Assembly (NCBI RefSeq): GCF_000018945.1
Contig: NC_011978.1
Location: 838,729 to 902,728, forward strand
DNA: 64,000 bases
Source of the DNA: Thermotoga neapolitana DSM 4359
GTDB lineage: Bacteria > Thermotogota > Thermotogae > Thermotogales > Thermotogaceae
Reading direction: 5' to 3'
The translations under genes were made by a program, and so were the position numbers. How positions within the stretch are numbered: position 1 is the first letter of the stretch; every line of letters starts with the position of its first letter. A model generated the notes under the pieces. It was not told the origin of the DNA and did no database searches. It saw only the letters and a program-made list of their open reading frames with translations. Positions 35,460 to 45,562 of the stretch are shown here, piece by piece.

Positions 35460-36338
35460 TCATTCAACATTTTGAACCTGTTCCCTGAACTGAGAAACAA
35501 GCACTTTTCCTTCAAGGGCAAGGTTAGATATATCAACAGAAATCGATTTCGATAGAATCGTATTCAGTTCCCGTAACATCTCCTGACCAAGAAAATCCAG
35601 ATTCAATCCAACGGAAGAGTCACTTTCAATCAGTTCGAGAGCCCTTTTTATGTGACTTTTGAGGCGCGTTATCTCCTCTCTTATATCAGCCTTGGTCGAT
35701 ATGAAGGCTATGTGGTTCTCCAGCACATCCTCTCTCACCGATATGTCTTGAGGAAGGATCTTTTCAACCTCTTCTTTCAATTTTTCCCGGTAAAGGATGG
35801 GAATTTGATCTGAGTGCTTTTCAATCTTTTCGACTCCTGCCAACAGATCCTTCAGTATCTTTTTCAGATCGGCAGCGATTCTTTCCCCTTCTTTTCGTCT
35901 CTCTTCAACCAGTTTTTCCAGCGCCTCCCTGAAGATCGGCACGAAATGATTCCAGACATTTTCGATCTCTTCGTCTGAAAGCTCCATTCGGAAAACATCC
36001 CTGAACATGAGGAGGTCCGAGAGCTTCACCGGTTCGGGCAGAGAAAGTGTGTTGACAACGTCTTCGAGCATGGAATAATAGGCCTGCACGATGTTTTTGT
36101 CGATTTCGAGCACTTTCGGTGGTTCGAGGAACTTTATCTGAACCCTGAGGTGGACTTTCCCTCTCTTTACGTACTCTTGAAGGATGCTGTTCATCTCCAG
36201 TTCCTTCATAGAGAGATACCCGGGTATCTGGTTTGTGATGTTCAGCCCCTTCGAGTTGAGAGACTTCACCTCTACCCTGAAATGGTAGGGGCCAGACACT
36301 CTTTCAACCCTGCTGAAACCTGTCATGCTTTTTATCAC
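35460..36338 (-). CDS. YicC-family endoribonuclease
   Basis: A 292-residue YicC-type protein. The N-terminal signature MTGFSRVE...VRVEVKSLNSKGLNI and the C-terminal DUF1732 helix pair (EEITRLKSHIKRALELIESDSSVGLNLDFLGQEMLRELNTILSKS) are both strong. E. coli YicC is an endoribonuclease clipping small RNAs. GTG at 36338 follows GGAGG by eight bases. It heads the remA-gmk-rpoZ-coaBC run, with a -10 box just upstream. Confidence 0.93.
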   Translation of the reverse strand: MIKSMTGFSRVERVSGPYHFRVEVKSLNSKGLNITNQIPGYLSMKELEMNSILQEYVKRGKVHLRVQIKFLEPPKVLEIDKNIVQAYYSMLEDVVNTLSLPEPVKLSDLLMFRDVFRMELSDEEIENVWNHFVPIFREALEKLVEERRKEGERIAADLKKILKDLLAGVEKIEKHSDQIPILYREKLKEEVEKILPQDISVREDVLENHIAFISTKADIREEITRLKSHIKRALELIESDSSVGLNLDFLGQEMLRELNTILSKSISVDISNLALEGKVLVSQFREQVQNVE

Positions 36339-36362
36339 CGAATATTCCTCCTTCTGATTGAA

Positions 36363-36368
36363 ATTATA
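36363..36368 (-). promoter_or_regulatory. Possible -10 box for the yicC operon
   Basis: TATAAT on the minus strand, 25 bases before the yicC GTG, in the 33-base gap after the cysteine desulfurase gene. I see no good -35 at 16-18 bases, so activity is uncertain. Confidence 0.4.
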
Positions 36369-36371
36369 CCA

Positions 36372-37526
36372 TTATCGGCGATTATTTTCGTTTATGCCCA
36401 GAAAACTCAAGATTTCTCCTGTTTTCTCCAGGAAATAATTCACTTCCTCCTCGGTGTTGTATCTGCAAAGGCTGATTCTTATCGCACCCTGAGCAATTCT
36501 GCGATCGATTCCCATGGCTGTCAGAACGTGACTGAGGTTTTCATCTTTGCTCGTGCAGGCAGAAGAGGTGGAAACGAATATTCCATGGCTGGAAAGAAGG
36601 TTCTGAAGGGTTGATCCTCTCAGATTCGAGAAAGAAACGGAGAGAGTGTTGGGGAGTGATACGTCGAGCGGTGTTATGATGTGAGCCCCTAGTTTTCTCA
36701 GACCTTCAGCGAGTTTTCTTCTCAGCCTTTCCATGTGTTTCATGGTACTTTCAAGGTTTTCAACGGCAAGTTCCATCGCCTTCGCTGCACCGACTATACC
36801 CGGAACGTTTTGAGTGCCGGATCTGAGACCTCTTTCCTGTCCGCCTCCGTGTACAAAGGGGCGTATGGGGGCACCCTTTTTTATGAACGCTATACCGACA
36901 CCCTTTGGACCGTGGAACTTGTGTGCGCTGAAACTCGCATAGTCCACGTTCAACCTTTCGAGAGAAAAGGGAATCTTCCCTATCACCTGAACGGCGTCCA
37001 CATGTACCAGGATCTCTTTGTTTTTCTTTTTGACGATTTTTACGACTTCCTCTATGGGTTGAATGGTACCCACTTCGTTGTTCGCAGCCATTACGCTGAC
37101 AAGGAACGTGTCTTCGTCTATCATCCGTTCCAGTTCCTCCAGTTTCACGACACCTCTGGAGTCGACGGGGATGTACTTCACCCTGAAACCCCTGAGGGAG
37201 AGATACTTCAGTGTTTCAAGAACTGCCTTGTGTTCTATGGGAGTTGTGATTATGGTTCTTTTCCTCTTCTCAAAGACTTCCGCAACCGCTTTGTGTATCC
37301 AGTTTATCGCCTCTGTTGCACACGAAGTGAAGAATATCTCTGAAGGCGATACACCGAGGATCTTCGCAATCTTTTCTCTTGCCTTTTCAAGATGAAGGTT
37401 TGCTTCTATTCCCATTCCGTGGGCGGAATTGGGATTGCCGAATTTTTCCCTGTAGAACGTGATCATCTCTTCCAGTGCGCGATCGTCCAGTCTCGTCGTC
37501 GCGTTGTTGTCGAAATAAACTCTCAT
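36372..37526 (-). CDS. Cysteine desulfurase (NifS/IscS type)
   Basis: A 384-residue PLP enzyme that takes sulfur from cysteine onto an active-site persulfide. It has YFDNNATTRLDDRALEEM at the start, the PLP lysine in SFSAHKFHGPKGVG, SGTQNVPG and the loop SSACTSKDENLSHVL with the catalytic cysteine. It has the loop insertion pattern of class I NifS/IscS enzymes. The ATG at 37526 lies six bases after GAGGTG; a GTG nine bases upstream is in the ribosome site. It is in one operon with thiI, for which it is the likely sulfur donor. Confidence 0.93.
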   Translation of the reverse strand: MRVYFDNNATTRLDDRALEEMITFYREKFGNPNSAHGMGIEANLHLEKAREKIAKILGVSPSEIFFTSCATEAINWIHKAVAEVFEKRKRTIITTPIEHKAVLETLKYLSLRGFRVKYIPVDSRGVVKLEELERMIDEDTFLVSVMAANNEVGTIQPIEEVVKIVKKKNKEILVHVDAVQVIGKIPFSLERLNVDYASFSAHKFHGPKGVGIAFIKKGAPIRPFVHGGGQERGLRSGTQNVPGIVGAAKAMELAVENLESTMKHMERLRRKLAEGLRKLGAHIITPLDVSLPNTLSVSFSNLRGSTLQNLLSSHGIFVSTSSACTSKDENLSHVLTAMGIDRRIAQGAIRISLCRYNTEEEVNYFLEKTGEILSFLGINENNRR

Positions 37527-37531
37527 AATGT

Positions 37532-38266
37532 TCACCTCTCTTTCAGTTCCTCTACACCTTTTCTGATGATGTTTTCTACGTACTCTCTCAATTCCTTTTC
37601 ACTGGAAAATCTCTGAGGATCGACGGGACTGTGTATCTTGAGAAACACTCTGCCGGGTGTGAAGATCCAGTGGTTCTTCGGGATCAGGTGGTAAGTTCCC
37701 CAGATGGACACGGGAAGAACAGGTACACCTGTCTTCATGGCAATCATGAGACTGTCCTTTTTAAACGGAAGCATTTCGCCATCTGGAGACCTTGTGCCCT
37801 CCGGGAAAACGACGAAGGTGACTCCGTTTTTCAACTTCTCGATCGCTTCTCTCAGTGCCTTCACAGCCTTTCTTGGATTCTTTCTGTCGAGGAAGACACC
37901 GTTCAGATACTTTATGTACCAGTTCACGCCCGGTATCTTCTTCAGTTCTTTCTTGGCAATGAAAGCACCCGTTGCAACAAACCCGAGTATCAAGGGAATG
38001 TCCATGATGCTCTGGTGGTTTGCCACTACGATGAAATTCCTGTCCTTCGGTATGTTCTCTTTCCCCTCGACAACCACTTCAGAGAAGAGCCACTTGAACG
38101 CTCTCCTTCCGAACTTTTCTATCTCCCCTAGAACGTACTCTCTTGCCCTTTCTCTGTCCTTCATCAAAAAGGACCTGAGGAGCACGAACCCTCCGTAGAA
38201 GACGATGTAGACAACCGCTATGAAATAAAAGTACAGGGTCACCAGTAGGTTTTTGAACTTTTTCAC
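37532..38266 (-). CDS. plsC: 1-acyl-sn-glycerol-3-phosphate acyltransferase
   Basis: A 244-residue membrane-associated enzyme making phosphatidic acid in phospholipid synthesis. N-terminal membrane segment (LLVTLYFYFIAVVYIVFYGGFVLL), then the acyltransferase motifs HQSIMDIP (HX4D), FLDRKNPRKA, FPEGTRSPDG and VPVLPVSIWG. It overlaps the thiI stop by four bases and precedes the desulfurase by five. Its presence between two sulfur-transfer genes has no obvious functional meaning. Confidence 0.94.
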   Translation of the reverse strand: MKKFKNLLVTLYFYFIAVVYIVFYGGFVLLRSFLMKDRERAREYVLGEIEKFGRRAFKWLFSEVVVEGKENIPKDRNFIVVANHQSIMDIPLILGFVATGAFIAKKELKKIPGVNWYIKYLNGVFLDRKNPRKAVKALREAIEKLKNGVTFVVFPEGTRSPDGEMLPFKKDSLMIAMKTGVPVLPVSIWGTYHLIPKNHWIFTPGRVFLKIHSPVDPQRFSSEKELREYVENIIRKGVEELKER

Positions 38267-39420
38267 TCTATCACCTCGATCTTTCTTGTTCTGAACGCCT
38301 CCTCTTCAAGTGCTGAAAGATCGGGTATGCTCCGTTCCAGCTCCTCCAGAGCAGAAGGGTGGGATCTTGTGGCGGGGTTTTTCGGTGCGAAGAAAACACA
38401 ACTGTCCTGGTAAGGTTTGATGGATATTTCGTACGTTCCTATTTCCCTGGCTTTTTCCACGATCTCCGTCTTGTCGAACCCCGCAAGAGGCCTGATCACC
38501 GGCCTTGTTGTGACGCTTTCAATCGACCACAGGTTTTCCAGAGTCTGGCTTGCAACCTGTCCAACGTTCTCACCGGTGTAGAAGGCGATCGCGTTGACTT
38601 CCTCTGCTATTTTCTCTGCGATTCTGAACATGGACCTTCTGTACATGAGCAGGGAATATTTATCTGGAACGCTCTTTTTTATCCTGAGCTGAACCTGCGT
38701 GAGATTCACCACATGCAATCTCAGCGGATGTCCTCCACTGAATTCTCTGAGCACCCTGAGGATGTCTTTTACCTTCTCAACAGCGCCTTCCGATGTGAAC
38801 GGAGGTGACACGAAGGTGACGGACTCTATCAAAACACCCCTCTTCAGGGCGTACCATCCGGCAACCGGGCTATCTATTCCACCGGAGAGAAGTAGTATCG
38901 CCCTTCCGCCTGTGCCAACAGGAAGTCCACCGTAGCACTCCACCTTGTCTGTGAACACAAGGATTCCCTCCGGTCTCACCTCAACTCCCAGAACAAAGTC
39001 CGGATTGTGCACGTCCACGCTGAGTTCTTTGAAGTTTTTGAGAACGAGAGCACCGAGTTCGCTGTTCATTTCGTAGACGCCCTTTTTGTACTCCTTGTAT
39101 GCCTTCTTCGCCTGAACTTTGAAGGTCTTGAACTCTCCCTGCTCCAGTTTCTCCTTCACCGCAACAAGGACTGTTTTTTTCACTTCCTCGAAGTCGTGGC
39201 TCACAAGAAATCCTTTGCTGAAATTCTGGATTCCAAAAATCTTCTTCAATTTGTCATCGAGATCGATACCTTCATCAACCGGTATGAGGAACCTTCCCCA
39301 TTGTTTTTTTACCTTCATGCCCGTTACCCTTTCGATGTTCCTCTTCAGAGCGTCCTCGAAGTTTTTTCTGTTTTTTCCCTTGAGACCTATCTCGGCGTAC
39401 CTTATTATGTAAACTCTCAA
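38263..39420 (-). CDS. thiI: tRNA 4-thiouridine synthase ThiI without rhodanese domain
   Basis: A 385-residue enzyme that thiolates U8 of tRNA and, in some bacteria, the thiazole precursor of thiamine. It comprises an NFLD-ferredoxin-like N-terminus (YIIRYAEIGLKGKNRKNFEDAL), a THUMP domain and a PP-loop ATPase (LLLSGGIDSPVAGWYALKRG) with the CVFF segment. It ends before the rhodanese domain present in E. coli ThiI. The open frame extends upstream, but TTG at 39420, six bases after GGAGGTG, matches the family N-terminus. It is first gene of the thiI-plsC-desulfurase operon. Confidence 0.94.
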   Translation of the reverse strand: MRVYIIRYAEIGLKGKNRKNFEDALKRNIERVTGMKVKKQWGRFLIPVDEGIDLDDKLKKIFGIQNFSKGFLVSHDFEEVKKTVLVAVKEKLEQGEFKTFKVQAKKAYKEYKKGVYEMNSELGALVLKNFKELSVDVHNPDFVLGVEVRPEGILVFTDKVECYGGLPVGTGGRAILLLSGGIDSPVAGWYALKRGVLIESVTFVSPPFTSEGAVEKVKDILRVLREFSGGHPLRLHVVNLTQVQLRIKKSVPDKYSLLMYRRSMFRIAEKIAEEVNAIAFYTGENVGQVASQTLENLWSIESVTTRPVIRPLAGFDKTEIVEKAREIGTYEISIKPYQDSCVFFAPKNPATRSHPSALEELERSIPDLSALEEEAFRTRKIEVIE

Positions 39421-39527
39421 TCCGTTCACCTCCGGATAGAATTTTAGCAGATGAAGGAAAAAGGTTGCCTGTCTCAGGTGTATAATGTAAAATAAAGATG
39501 AACCGAAAGTTTCAGGAGGGATGCTAC

Positions 39528-40601
39528 ATGGCAGAGTATATAATAACACTCGTTTTATCCGACGGCAAGGTGGATATCACCACCTCCACTCCGTTCGTTG
39601 TGGCTCTCAGAGATCTCCTCTACGAGGGCGACTGGGAAACATTGAAAGAGGATATGAAGACGAAGGAAAACATAATGAAAGAGGTTCAAACGTGTGAAAA
39701 ACTCGAAAAGGTCGTTCATCTGGACGAGACCATCTACGAACCTCTCATCTTCCCGGAGTTTCAGGAGTGGCTCGAGGAAGAAGATATCAGTGTGAAGGAC
39801 TTCAAAAACGTTTCGCTGAAAGGTCTCTACGATCTTGCCCTCGAATACGCCGATCGAAACCTTTACGATGTGGCACACGACATAATCAAGTTCATGCTCG
39901 ATATCGACAGCAACTACGCTCCTGCGTACGAACTGAAAGGATCTCTCCTTGTTGAGCAGGGAAAGATAGAGGAAGGCATCAAATATCTTGACAAAGCGGT
40001 GGAGATAGATCCGTGGCTTGTACAGGCCTACGCTTCTCTGGGAGAGGCTTACTACAACCTCGGTGACTACGAAAAAGCGGTTCATTACTGGGAAAGAGAG
40101 CTGGAATATGCTCCCGATGATAAACTCACCTATTTTGTTCTGGCTGAAGCGTATCAGGAGATGAACAGAAAAGATCTTGCCGCAAGAACACTGGAAAGGT
40201 TACTGGAAAGAGATCCAAGCAACATTCCTGCTCTGTATCAGCTCTCAGAACTTTACAGGGCACTCGGCAAAGAAGAGAAAGCAAAAGAGATGGAAGAGCG
40301 CATCATGAAGATCAGGCCGGCGTATCCCACCGAGATAGAACCGTGGGCGAAAGTGATGCTCAAACATGGAAAGTACAGGGAAGTGGCGGAGGAACTGGAA
40401 AGGATAGTTGAAACGTCTCCTCTGAACACGCTTGCAAAACTCCTTCTTGTGGTTCCTTACGTGAAGATGGGAAAGATCGACAAAGCGAAAGAATTGCTTG
40501 AGGATCTCGAACAGACGAACATCTGGTATTATTATGGAAAGAAAGAGATTTTCGACGAACTTCTCACAGAGGAGGAAAAGGCAGCTTGTGGCATATCCTG
40601 A
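39528..40601 (+). CDS. TPR-repeat protein of unknown partner
   Basis: A 357-residue protein. The first 110 residues form an uncharacterised alpha/beta domain (AEYIITLVLSDGKVDITTSTPFVVALRDLLYEGDWE). The rest is tetratricopeptide repeats, clearest at ALEYADRNLYDVAHDIIKFML, GIKYLDKAVEIDPWLVQAYASLGEAYYNLGDYEKAVHYW and KDLAARTLERLLERDPSNIPALYQLSELYR. No signal peptide. ATG at 39528 is seven bases after GGAGGG. It overlaps the prepilin peptidase gene, so a link to pilus or secretion assembly is possible but unproven. A TATAAT lies at 39481 without a clear -35. Confidence 0.9.
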   Translation: MAEYIITLVLSDGKVDITTSTPFVVALRDLLYEGDWETLKEDMKTKENIMKEVQTCEKLEKVVHLDETIYEPLIFPEFQEWLEEEDISVKDFKNVSLKGLYDLALEYADRNLYDVAHDIIKFMLDIDSNYAPAYELKGSLLVEQGKIEEGIKYLDKAVEIDPWLVQAYASLGEAYYNLGDYEKAVHYWERELEYAPDDKLTYFVLAEAYQEMNRKDLAARTLERLLERDPSNIPALYQLSELYRALGKEEKAKEMEERIMKIRPAYPTEIEPWAKVMLKHGKYREVAEELERIVETSPLNTLAKLLLVVPYVKMGKIDKAKELLEDLEQTNIWYYYGKKEIFDELLTEEEKAACGIS

Positions 40602-41308
40602 TGTTCGGTCTTGGGCTGATAATCGGAAGTTTCCTCAATGTGGTGATCTACAGATCAACGAAGGAGGGTCTCAAACTGTGGGATCCTCCTTATTCATTTT
40701 GCCCTAATTGCAAAAAAAGGATACGATGGTACGACAACGTACCCCTTTTGAGTTATGTTCTGTTGAAGGGAAGATGCAGATACTGTGGCTGGAAAATTCC
40801 TCTGAGATATCCGATCGTGGAATTTCTGACAGGGCTAGTGTTTCTTTTGAATTCTCTTTTCATGAAAAACGGGCTGGACCTTCTTTTGGCGAGCGTGATA
40901 TCTTCGTCCTTGATCGCCATTTCTTTCATAGATCTTGAGACCTTTTTGATACCGGATTATCTGAACTTTACGGTCGTTTCCGTCTCTTTCATAATGGCGC
41001 TGAGAGGACACTTCCTGGATCACCTGCTGGCCTTTTTCCTCGTGACGGCCATGTTTCTGATGCTGAAGTTTCTCTACAGGGAAGGTCTGGGGACAGGAGA
41101 TGTGATCCTTGCAATGGGAATAGGCATTCTTCTTACTCCCTTTTCAGCCATAATCGCTGTTCTTGCCGCTTCGGTTGCTGGCATTCTGTTTGCACTGATA
41201 AAGGGAAAGGGTAAAATGGATACAAAAATGCGTATTCCGTTCGGGCCCTTTCTCGCTCTGGGAGGATACACACTGTTTCTCATATCGTACACGATGGGGT
41301 GGTTGTAG
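40586..41308 (+). CDS. Prepilin peptidase/N-methyltransferase (A24 family)
   Basis: A 240-residue integral membrane aspartyl protease that cleaves and methylates type IV prepilins. N-terminal GLGLIIGSFLNVVIYR, the methyltransferase zinc pair CPNCKKRI...CRYCGWKI, and the two catalytic aspartates in FIDLETFLIPD and LGTGDVILAMG. Six to seven membrane helices are visible. TTG at 40586 is nine bases after GGAGGA and overlaps the TPR gene; ATG at 40601 is an alternative. Type IV pili also serve DNA uptake, which Thermotoga relatives of this clade can do. Confidence 0.94.
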   Translation: MWHILMFGLGLIIGSFLNVVIYRSTKEGLKLWDPPYSFCPNCKKRIRWYDNVPLLSYVLLKGRCRYCGWKIPLRYPIVEFLTGLVFLLNSLFMKNGLDLLLASVISSSLIAISFIDLETFLIPDYLNFTVVSVSFIMALRGHFLDHLLAFFLVTAMFLMLKFLYREGLGTGDVILAMGIGILLTPFSAIIAVLAASVAGILFALIKGKGKMDTKMRIPFGPFLALGGYTLFLISYTMGWL

Positions 41309-42478
41309 TTGGCCAGAGTATTCCTTGGAAAACTCAGCAGAAGACTATTGGGTGGTCATCTCTGGGTTTACGAAAACGAGATTTCGAGGGTAGAGGGCGA
41401 CTACGAAAACGGAGAAGTTGTGGATCTTTTCCGCCCCGACGGCTCTTTCTTTGGAAAGGGGTACATAAACGACAACTCGAAAATCAGGGTGAGAATTCTC
41501 TCTCGAAAAAACGAAAGAATAGACGGTGAATTCATAAAGAGAAGAATAGAAGATGCCCTCAGAAAGAGAAAAACTCTCAAAGACACGAATGCCTTCAGAG
41601 TGGTGCACGGTGAGGGAGATTTTCTGCCTGGGCTCATCGTGGACCTTTTCGGTGATTATGCTGTCGTTCAGATCACAACGCTGGGAATGGAAAGGATGAA
41701 GAGCTGGGTTCTTGATGCTTTGATAGAACTTTTACAACCGAAGGGAATATACGAAAAGTCGTCCGGAACATTCCGCGAGAAAGAGGGACTAGAAGATCGG
41801 GAAGGGTGGATCTACGGCGCGGGCCCTGAGTTAATCGAGTTTGAGATGAACGGGCTGAGGTTTCTCGCTGACACGAAAGGACAGAAGACCGGATTCTTCC
41901 TTGATCAGAGGGAAAACGCGAAGATGGTGCTCGATTTTGCGAAAGACAAAGTTTGCCTTGATGTCTTCTCCTATACGGGAAACTTTGCGGCACATCTCCT
42001 GAAAGGCAGTGCCAGACATGTCACCCTTGTTGATTATTCCGAAAGGTCTCTGGAGATCGCAAGGGAAATACTGAAGATGAACGGTTTTGAAAACTTCGAC
42101 ACGATCACCGGTAACGCCTTCGACATTCTGAAGGACTTCGACAAAAGCGGAAAAAAGTACGATCTTGTGGTGCTGGATCCTCCATCCTTTGCGAAAAGTT
42201 CCAGAAGTCTTGAGAGTGCAAAAAGAGGGTACAAGGAAATAAACCTGAGAGCGATGAGGATTTTGAGAAAACCGGGAATCCTTGTGACGTCTTCCTGCAC
42301 CCAGATTGTTTCTGAAGAGACGTTCAGAGAGATCCTCATGGACGCTTCCTTCGACACCGGGACGTACTTGACTGTGTTGAAAAGGGGCGGCCAGCCCTCC
42401 GATCATCCTGTCCTTCTGAACGTTCCGGAAACGCAGTACCTGAAGTTCTACATTTTCCAGGTCGAGAAGAGGTGGTAA
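41309..42478 (+). CDS. 23S rRNA m5C methyltransferase, RlmI family
   Basis: A 389-residue enzyme with an N-terminal PUA domain ([43 protein letters not shown]), a central RlmI-type linker domain and a class I SAM methyltransferase domain ([33 protein letters not shown]; motif [14 protein letters not shown]; catalytic cysteine in [13 protein letters not shown]). The target in E. coli is C1962. TTG at 41309 follows the peptidase stop without a gap. The aminotransferase follows one base later. Confidence 0.93.
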   Translation: MARVFLGKLSRRLLGGHLWVYENEISRVEGDYENGEVVDLFRPDGSFFGKGYINDNSKIRVRILSRKNERIDGEFIKRRIEDALRKRKTLKDTNAFRVVHGEGDFLPGLIVDLFGDYAVVQITTLGMERMKSWVLDALIELLQPKGIYEKSSGTFREKEGLEDREGWIYGAGPELIEFEMNGLRFLADTKGQKTGFFLDQRENAKMVLDFAKDKVCLDVFSYTGNFAAHLLKGSARHVTLVDYSERSLEIAREILKMNGFENFDTITGNAFDILKDFDKSGKKYDLVVLDPPSFAKSSRSLESAKRGYKEINLRAMRILRKPGILVTSSCTQIVSEETFREILMDASFDTGTYLTVLKRGGQPSDHPVLLNVPETQYLKFYIFQVEKRW

Positions 42479-42479
42479 C

Positions 42480-43682
42480 GTGTTTTCAAAACGGGTGTTG
42501 AACTTCGAAGAAAGCCCTATAAGAAAACTCGTCCCGTACGCCGAGGCAGCGAAAAAGCGCGGCATAAAGATCTACCATCTCAACATCGGACAGCCCGATC
42601 TGAAAACCCCTGAGGTGTTCTTTGAAAGTATACGAAAAAGAACACCGGATGTTGTCTACTACTCCCACTCTGCTGGTATACCAGAGCTTCGAGAAGCGTT
42701 TGCTTCTTACTATCAGAGAAGGCAAAACGCCCATGTGAAACCTGAGAACGTTCTGATCACAAACGGAGGAAGCGAAGCGATCCTTTTCTCCTTCACTGTC
42801 GTGGCAGATCCCGGTGATGAGATACTCGTTCTGGAGCCTTTTTATGCAAATTACAAGGCTTTTGCGAAAATAGCCGGTGTGAAGCTCGTGCCTGTGGTCA
42901 GGCAGATGGAGGATGATTTTTCGATTCCTGACAACCTGGACAGATTTGTGAACGATAGAACGAGAGCGATCGTGCTGTCCAACCCCTGCAATCCAACGGG
43001 GGTGGTTTACGGCGAAAGGGATCTACGTTATCTTTTGGATTTCGTTGAAAGAAACGACCTTTTCATGATAGTCGATGAGGTCTACAGTGAGATAGTCTTT
43101 CGTGGAAACTTCGTGAGCGCAATGACATTTGAAAGCGACAGGGTGATAGTGGTCGACAGTGTTTCCAAGAAGTTCAGTGCGTGCGGTGCGAGGGTAGGAT
43201 GTCTCATCACGAAAAACGAGCAAGTGCTGAACCATGCCATGAAACTGGCTCAGGGAAGGCTAGCACCACCTCTTCTTGAGCAGATAGGCTCTGTTGCCCT
43301 TTTGAACCTCGATGAAGATTTCTTCAGAACTGTCAGAGAAACTTACAGAGAACGCGTTGAGATCGTCATAAAAAAACTCGAAGAGTACGGGCTGAAGAGA
43401 TTCACCAGACCTTCGGGAGCCTTTTATGTCACCGTGGAACTTCCTGTGAACGACTCGGAAGAGTTCGCCAGATGGATGCTCACAGATTTCGATCTCGACG
43501 GTGAAACGACGATGGTCGCACCACTGAAGGGGTTCTACATCACACCAGAACGTGGGAAGAGGGAGATCAGAATTGCGTGTGTACTTGACAAAGAGGTTCT
43601 CTCAAGGGCCATGGATGTTCTCATGGAGGGATTGAGAACGTGGTTGAAAAAGTTCTCTTCGGTTCAGCAATATCTTTCCTAG
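42480..43682 (+). CDS. PLP-dependent aminotransferase class I/II
   Basis: A 400-residue fold-type I aminotransferase. Key residues are [11 protein letters not shown] at the N-terminus, [38 protein letters not shown] (Asn for PLP), [10 protein letters not shown], the PLP lysine in [19 protein letters not shown] and the substrate arginine in REIRIACV. The T. maritima orthologue (TM1698, recalled) was solved as a putative aspartate aminotransferase. Substrate is not certain. GTG start, one base after the methyltransferase stop; the 3' end overlaps the HD-GYP gene by 43 bases. Confidence 0.93.
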   Translation: MFSKRVLNFEESPIRKLVPYAEAAKKRGIKIYHLNIGQPDLKTPEVFFESIRKRTPDVVYYSHSAGIPELREAFASYYQRRQNAHVKPENVLITNGGSEAILFSFTVVADPGDEILVLEPFYANYKAFAKIAGVKLVPVVRQMEDDFSIPDNLDRFVNDRTRAIVLSNPCNPTGVVYGERDLRYLLDFVERNDLFMIVDEVYSEIVFRGNFVSAMTFESDRVIVVDSVSKKFSACGARVGCLITKNEQVLNHAMKLAQGRLAPPLLEQIGSVALLNLDEDFFRTVRETYRERVEIVIKKLEEYGLKRFTRPSGAFYVTVELPVNDSEEFARWMLTDFDLDGETTMVAPLKGFYITPERGKREIRIACVLDKEVLSRAMDVLMEGLRTWLKKFSSVQQYLS

Positions 43683-45562
43683 CCGCTCTCTATTTTTCTA
43701 TCCCGAAGGTTTTCAGTTTGAAGAAGCTCCTGAAAGCTGCTCTTTTCTCCCTGCCGTTCGGTTTTGTAGGCTGGAAAATCCTTCTTGTGGCTTTTCCAGT
43801 CGCTTATGCTCTGGAGGTTCTTGGGTCGAGCAGTCTTCTGGTCCTTCTAACGCTTCCTGTTTCTTTGTTCAACGTTTTGCTCTTTCACGTATCCATCATG
43901 GTGCTTGGCTTTGTTGTGTTCTTGAGGAAAAACCCTCTTGAGAAAAACCTTTCTTTTCTGGAAGTTCTCTTTATCTTCCTTCTTGCCTTCTTTTCCATAC
44001 TGGGTATCATCAGAAAAGAGTATACCTTCCTGTTTTTCACAGGTTTTGCTTTTCTAATTTTCCTACTTGAGAAGAGGTGGCGGGCAAAGAGTGAAAGAAG
44101 TCTTCAGGAGAAAACAGAGGAACTTTCCGCTGTTAACCAGGAACTCACCGCACTGAACCAGCAACTTACTGCTGTTAACCAGGAACTGGAAGCATCCTAC
44201 GAGAGCCTTCAGGTGTTGTCCAATCAGCTGAATAGAACTATGGAGATCCTTGGAGAAATAGACCTTGAAACCGATCCGTTTCCTGTTCTGGAGAAGATTT
44301 ATTTCGACTCAAAAAACCTGCTGGAGCCTTTCTTGGGGCTTGAAGTGAAAAATTCAAAACAAAAGTTCATGGTTGGAGAAAAAACTGAGGAGTTCCTTTA
44401 CAAACAATCGAAAGATTCGAGTGTGAAACTGTTCGTGTCGAGAGATCTGGAGAAAGACGAGGAAGCGTTTTTAAAATCCATAATGAACTTTTCACTTTTC
44501 CTTTTGAGAGCACACGACTCCTATTGTGAAGTGGTTGAAAATCGGAACGCACTGTCTCACATGCTCGCTTCCCTGGAAGGGGTTCTGACGGTTTCGAGCA
44601 GAACAGAGCTTCTGGAAAAGATGCTTCACTACCTGAGGAGCATGTTTCCGGGAGTGGTTGTTTCTTCTGTCACCATGTCAGAAGATGGTGAACTGTCCAC
44701 CTTCTTCTTGAGAGACGGGAAAATGGAAAAGGTGAAACTGAATCGAGGAATCGTTGTGAAAGCCTTCAGAGAAAGAAAGGACATTCTTGTTGAAGATGTC
44801 AGAGACTTTCCGGAGTTCTTCGACGTGACAGGTGGAAAGGTAAGATCTGCCGCCGCTGTTTTCTTTGAGTACGAAGGTGTGCCTTTTGTGATAGAGATAG
44901 AGAAAGAATCGGCGTTTTCTGAATTTGAGTTTTCCACATTGAAGATAATGGCCCGTGTTCTGGGTATTTTCCTTTCAAGACTGGTTCTCTACAGAAAGTT
45001 GAGGAGAACGTTCTTTCAGACCATCGAGGCGTTTTCCTACGCGGTCGAGTTGAAAGATCCCTACACCAGTGGTCACAGTGTGAGGGTTTCAGAGTATGCC
45101 CAGGAGATCGCCAAAAGGATGGGACTATCAAAGCACAGAATTGAGAGGATAAGAATAGCAGCCCTTCTGCACGACATAGGAAAAATAGGGGTGAGAGGGG
45201 CTATCCTCAACAAGGCTTCAAAACTCACAAAAGAGGAATACGAAGAGGTGAAGAAACATCCAGAACTGGGAGAAAGACTGATCAGCAAGGTAGAAACCTT
45301 CTCCGACATCGCAAAGATCGTGAGACATCACCACGAGTGGTACGGTGGTGGAGGATATCCGGATGATCTTCGGGGAGAGGAGATCCCCCTGGAGTCCAGA
45401 ATAATCGCAGTGGCGGATGCCTTCGATGCCATGACCAGTGACAGACCGTACAGAAAAGCCATGAACAAAAGCACAGCCCTCGAGATTCTTCGAAAGAATG
45501 AAGGACTTCAGTGGGATCCCTCTGTTTTGAGAGTTGCCCTGGAATATTTCAGCGAACTTTGA
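43640..45562 (+). CDS. Membrane HD-GYP c-di-GMP phosphodiesterase
   Basis: A 640-residue protein. Residues 1-145 contain about five membrane helices. A coiled coil with near-perfect repeats of AVNQEL/ALNQQL follows (about 155-200), then a GAF-like sensor region (about 290-450) and a C-terminal HD-GYP domain. The HD pair is His511-Asp512 (LLHDIGKIG). [12 protein letters not shown] gives GYP at 572-574, and [17 protein letters not shown] is intact. It should hydrolyse c-di-GMP to pGpG or GMP, opposing the cyclase at 25.0-28.7 kb. GTG start within the aminotransferase gene. Confidence 0.93.
   Translation: MVEKVLFGSAISFLAALYFSIPKVFSLKKLLKAALFSLPFGFVGWKILLVAFPVAYALEVLGSSSLLVLLTLPVSLFNVLLFHVSIMVLGFVVFLRKNPLEKNLSFLEVLFIFLLAFFSILGIIRKEYTFLFFTGFAFLIFLLEKRWRAKSERSLQEKTEELSAVNQELTALNQQLTAVNQELEASYESLQVLSNQLNRTMEILGEIDLETDPFPVLEKIYFDSKNLLEPFLGLEVKNSKQKFMVGEKTEEFLYKQSKDSSVKLFVSRDLEKDEEAFLKSIMNFSLFLLRAHDSYCEVVENRNALSHMLASLEGVLTVSSRTELLEKMLHYLRSMFPGVVVSSVTMSEDGELSTFFLRDGKMEKVKLNRGIVVKAFRERKDILVEDVRDFPEFFDVTGGKVRSAAAVFFEYEGVPFVIEIEKESAFSEFEFSTLKIMARVLGIFLSRLVLYRKLRRTFFQTIEAFSYAVELKDPYTSGHSVRVSEYAQEIAKRMGLSKHRIERIRIAALLHDIGKIGVRGAILNKASKLTKEEYEEVKKHPELGERLISKVETFSDIAKIVRHHHEWYGGGGYPDDLRGEEIPLESRIIAVADAFDAMTSDRPYRKAMNKSTALEILRKNEGLQWDPSVLRVALEYFSEL

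Noticed and set aside
44130-44190. Short repeats possibly indicating a CRISPR or repeat array
   Set aside because: They encode a coiled coil within the HD-GYP protein and are not separated by spacers; no CRISPR array was seen anywhere.
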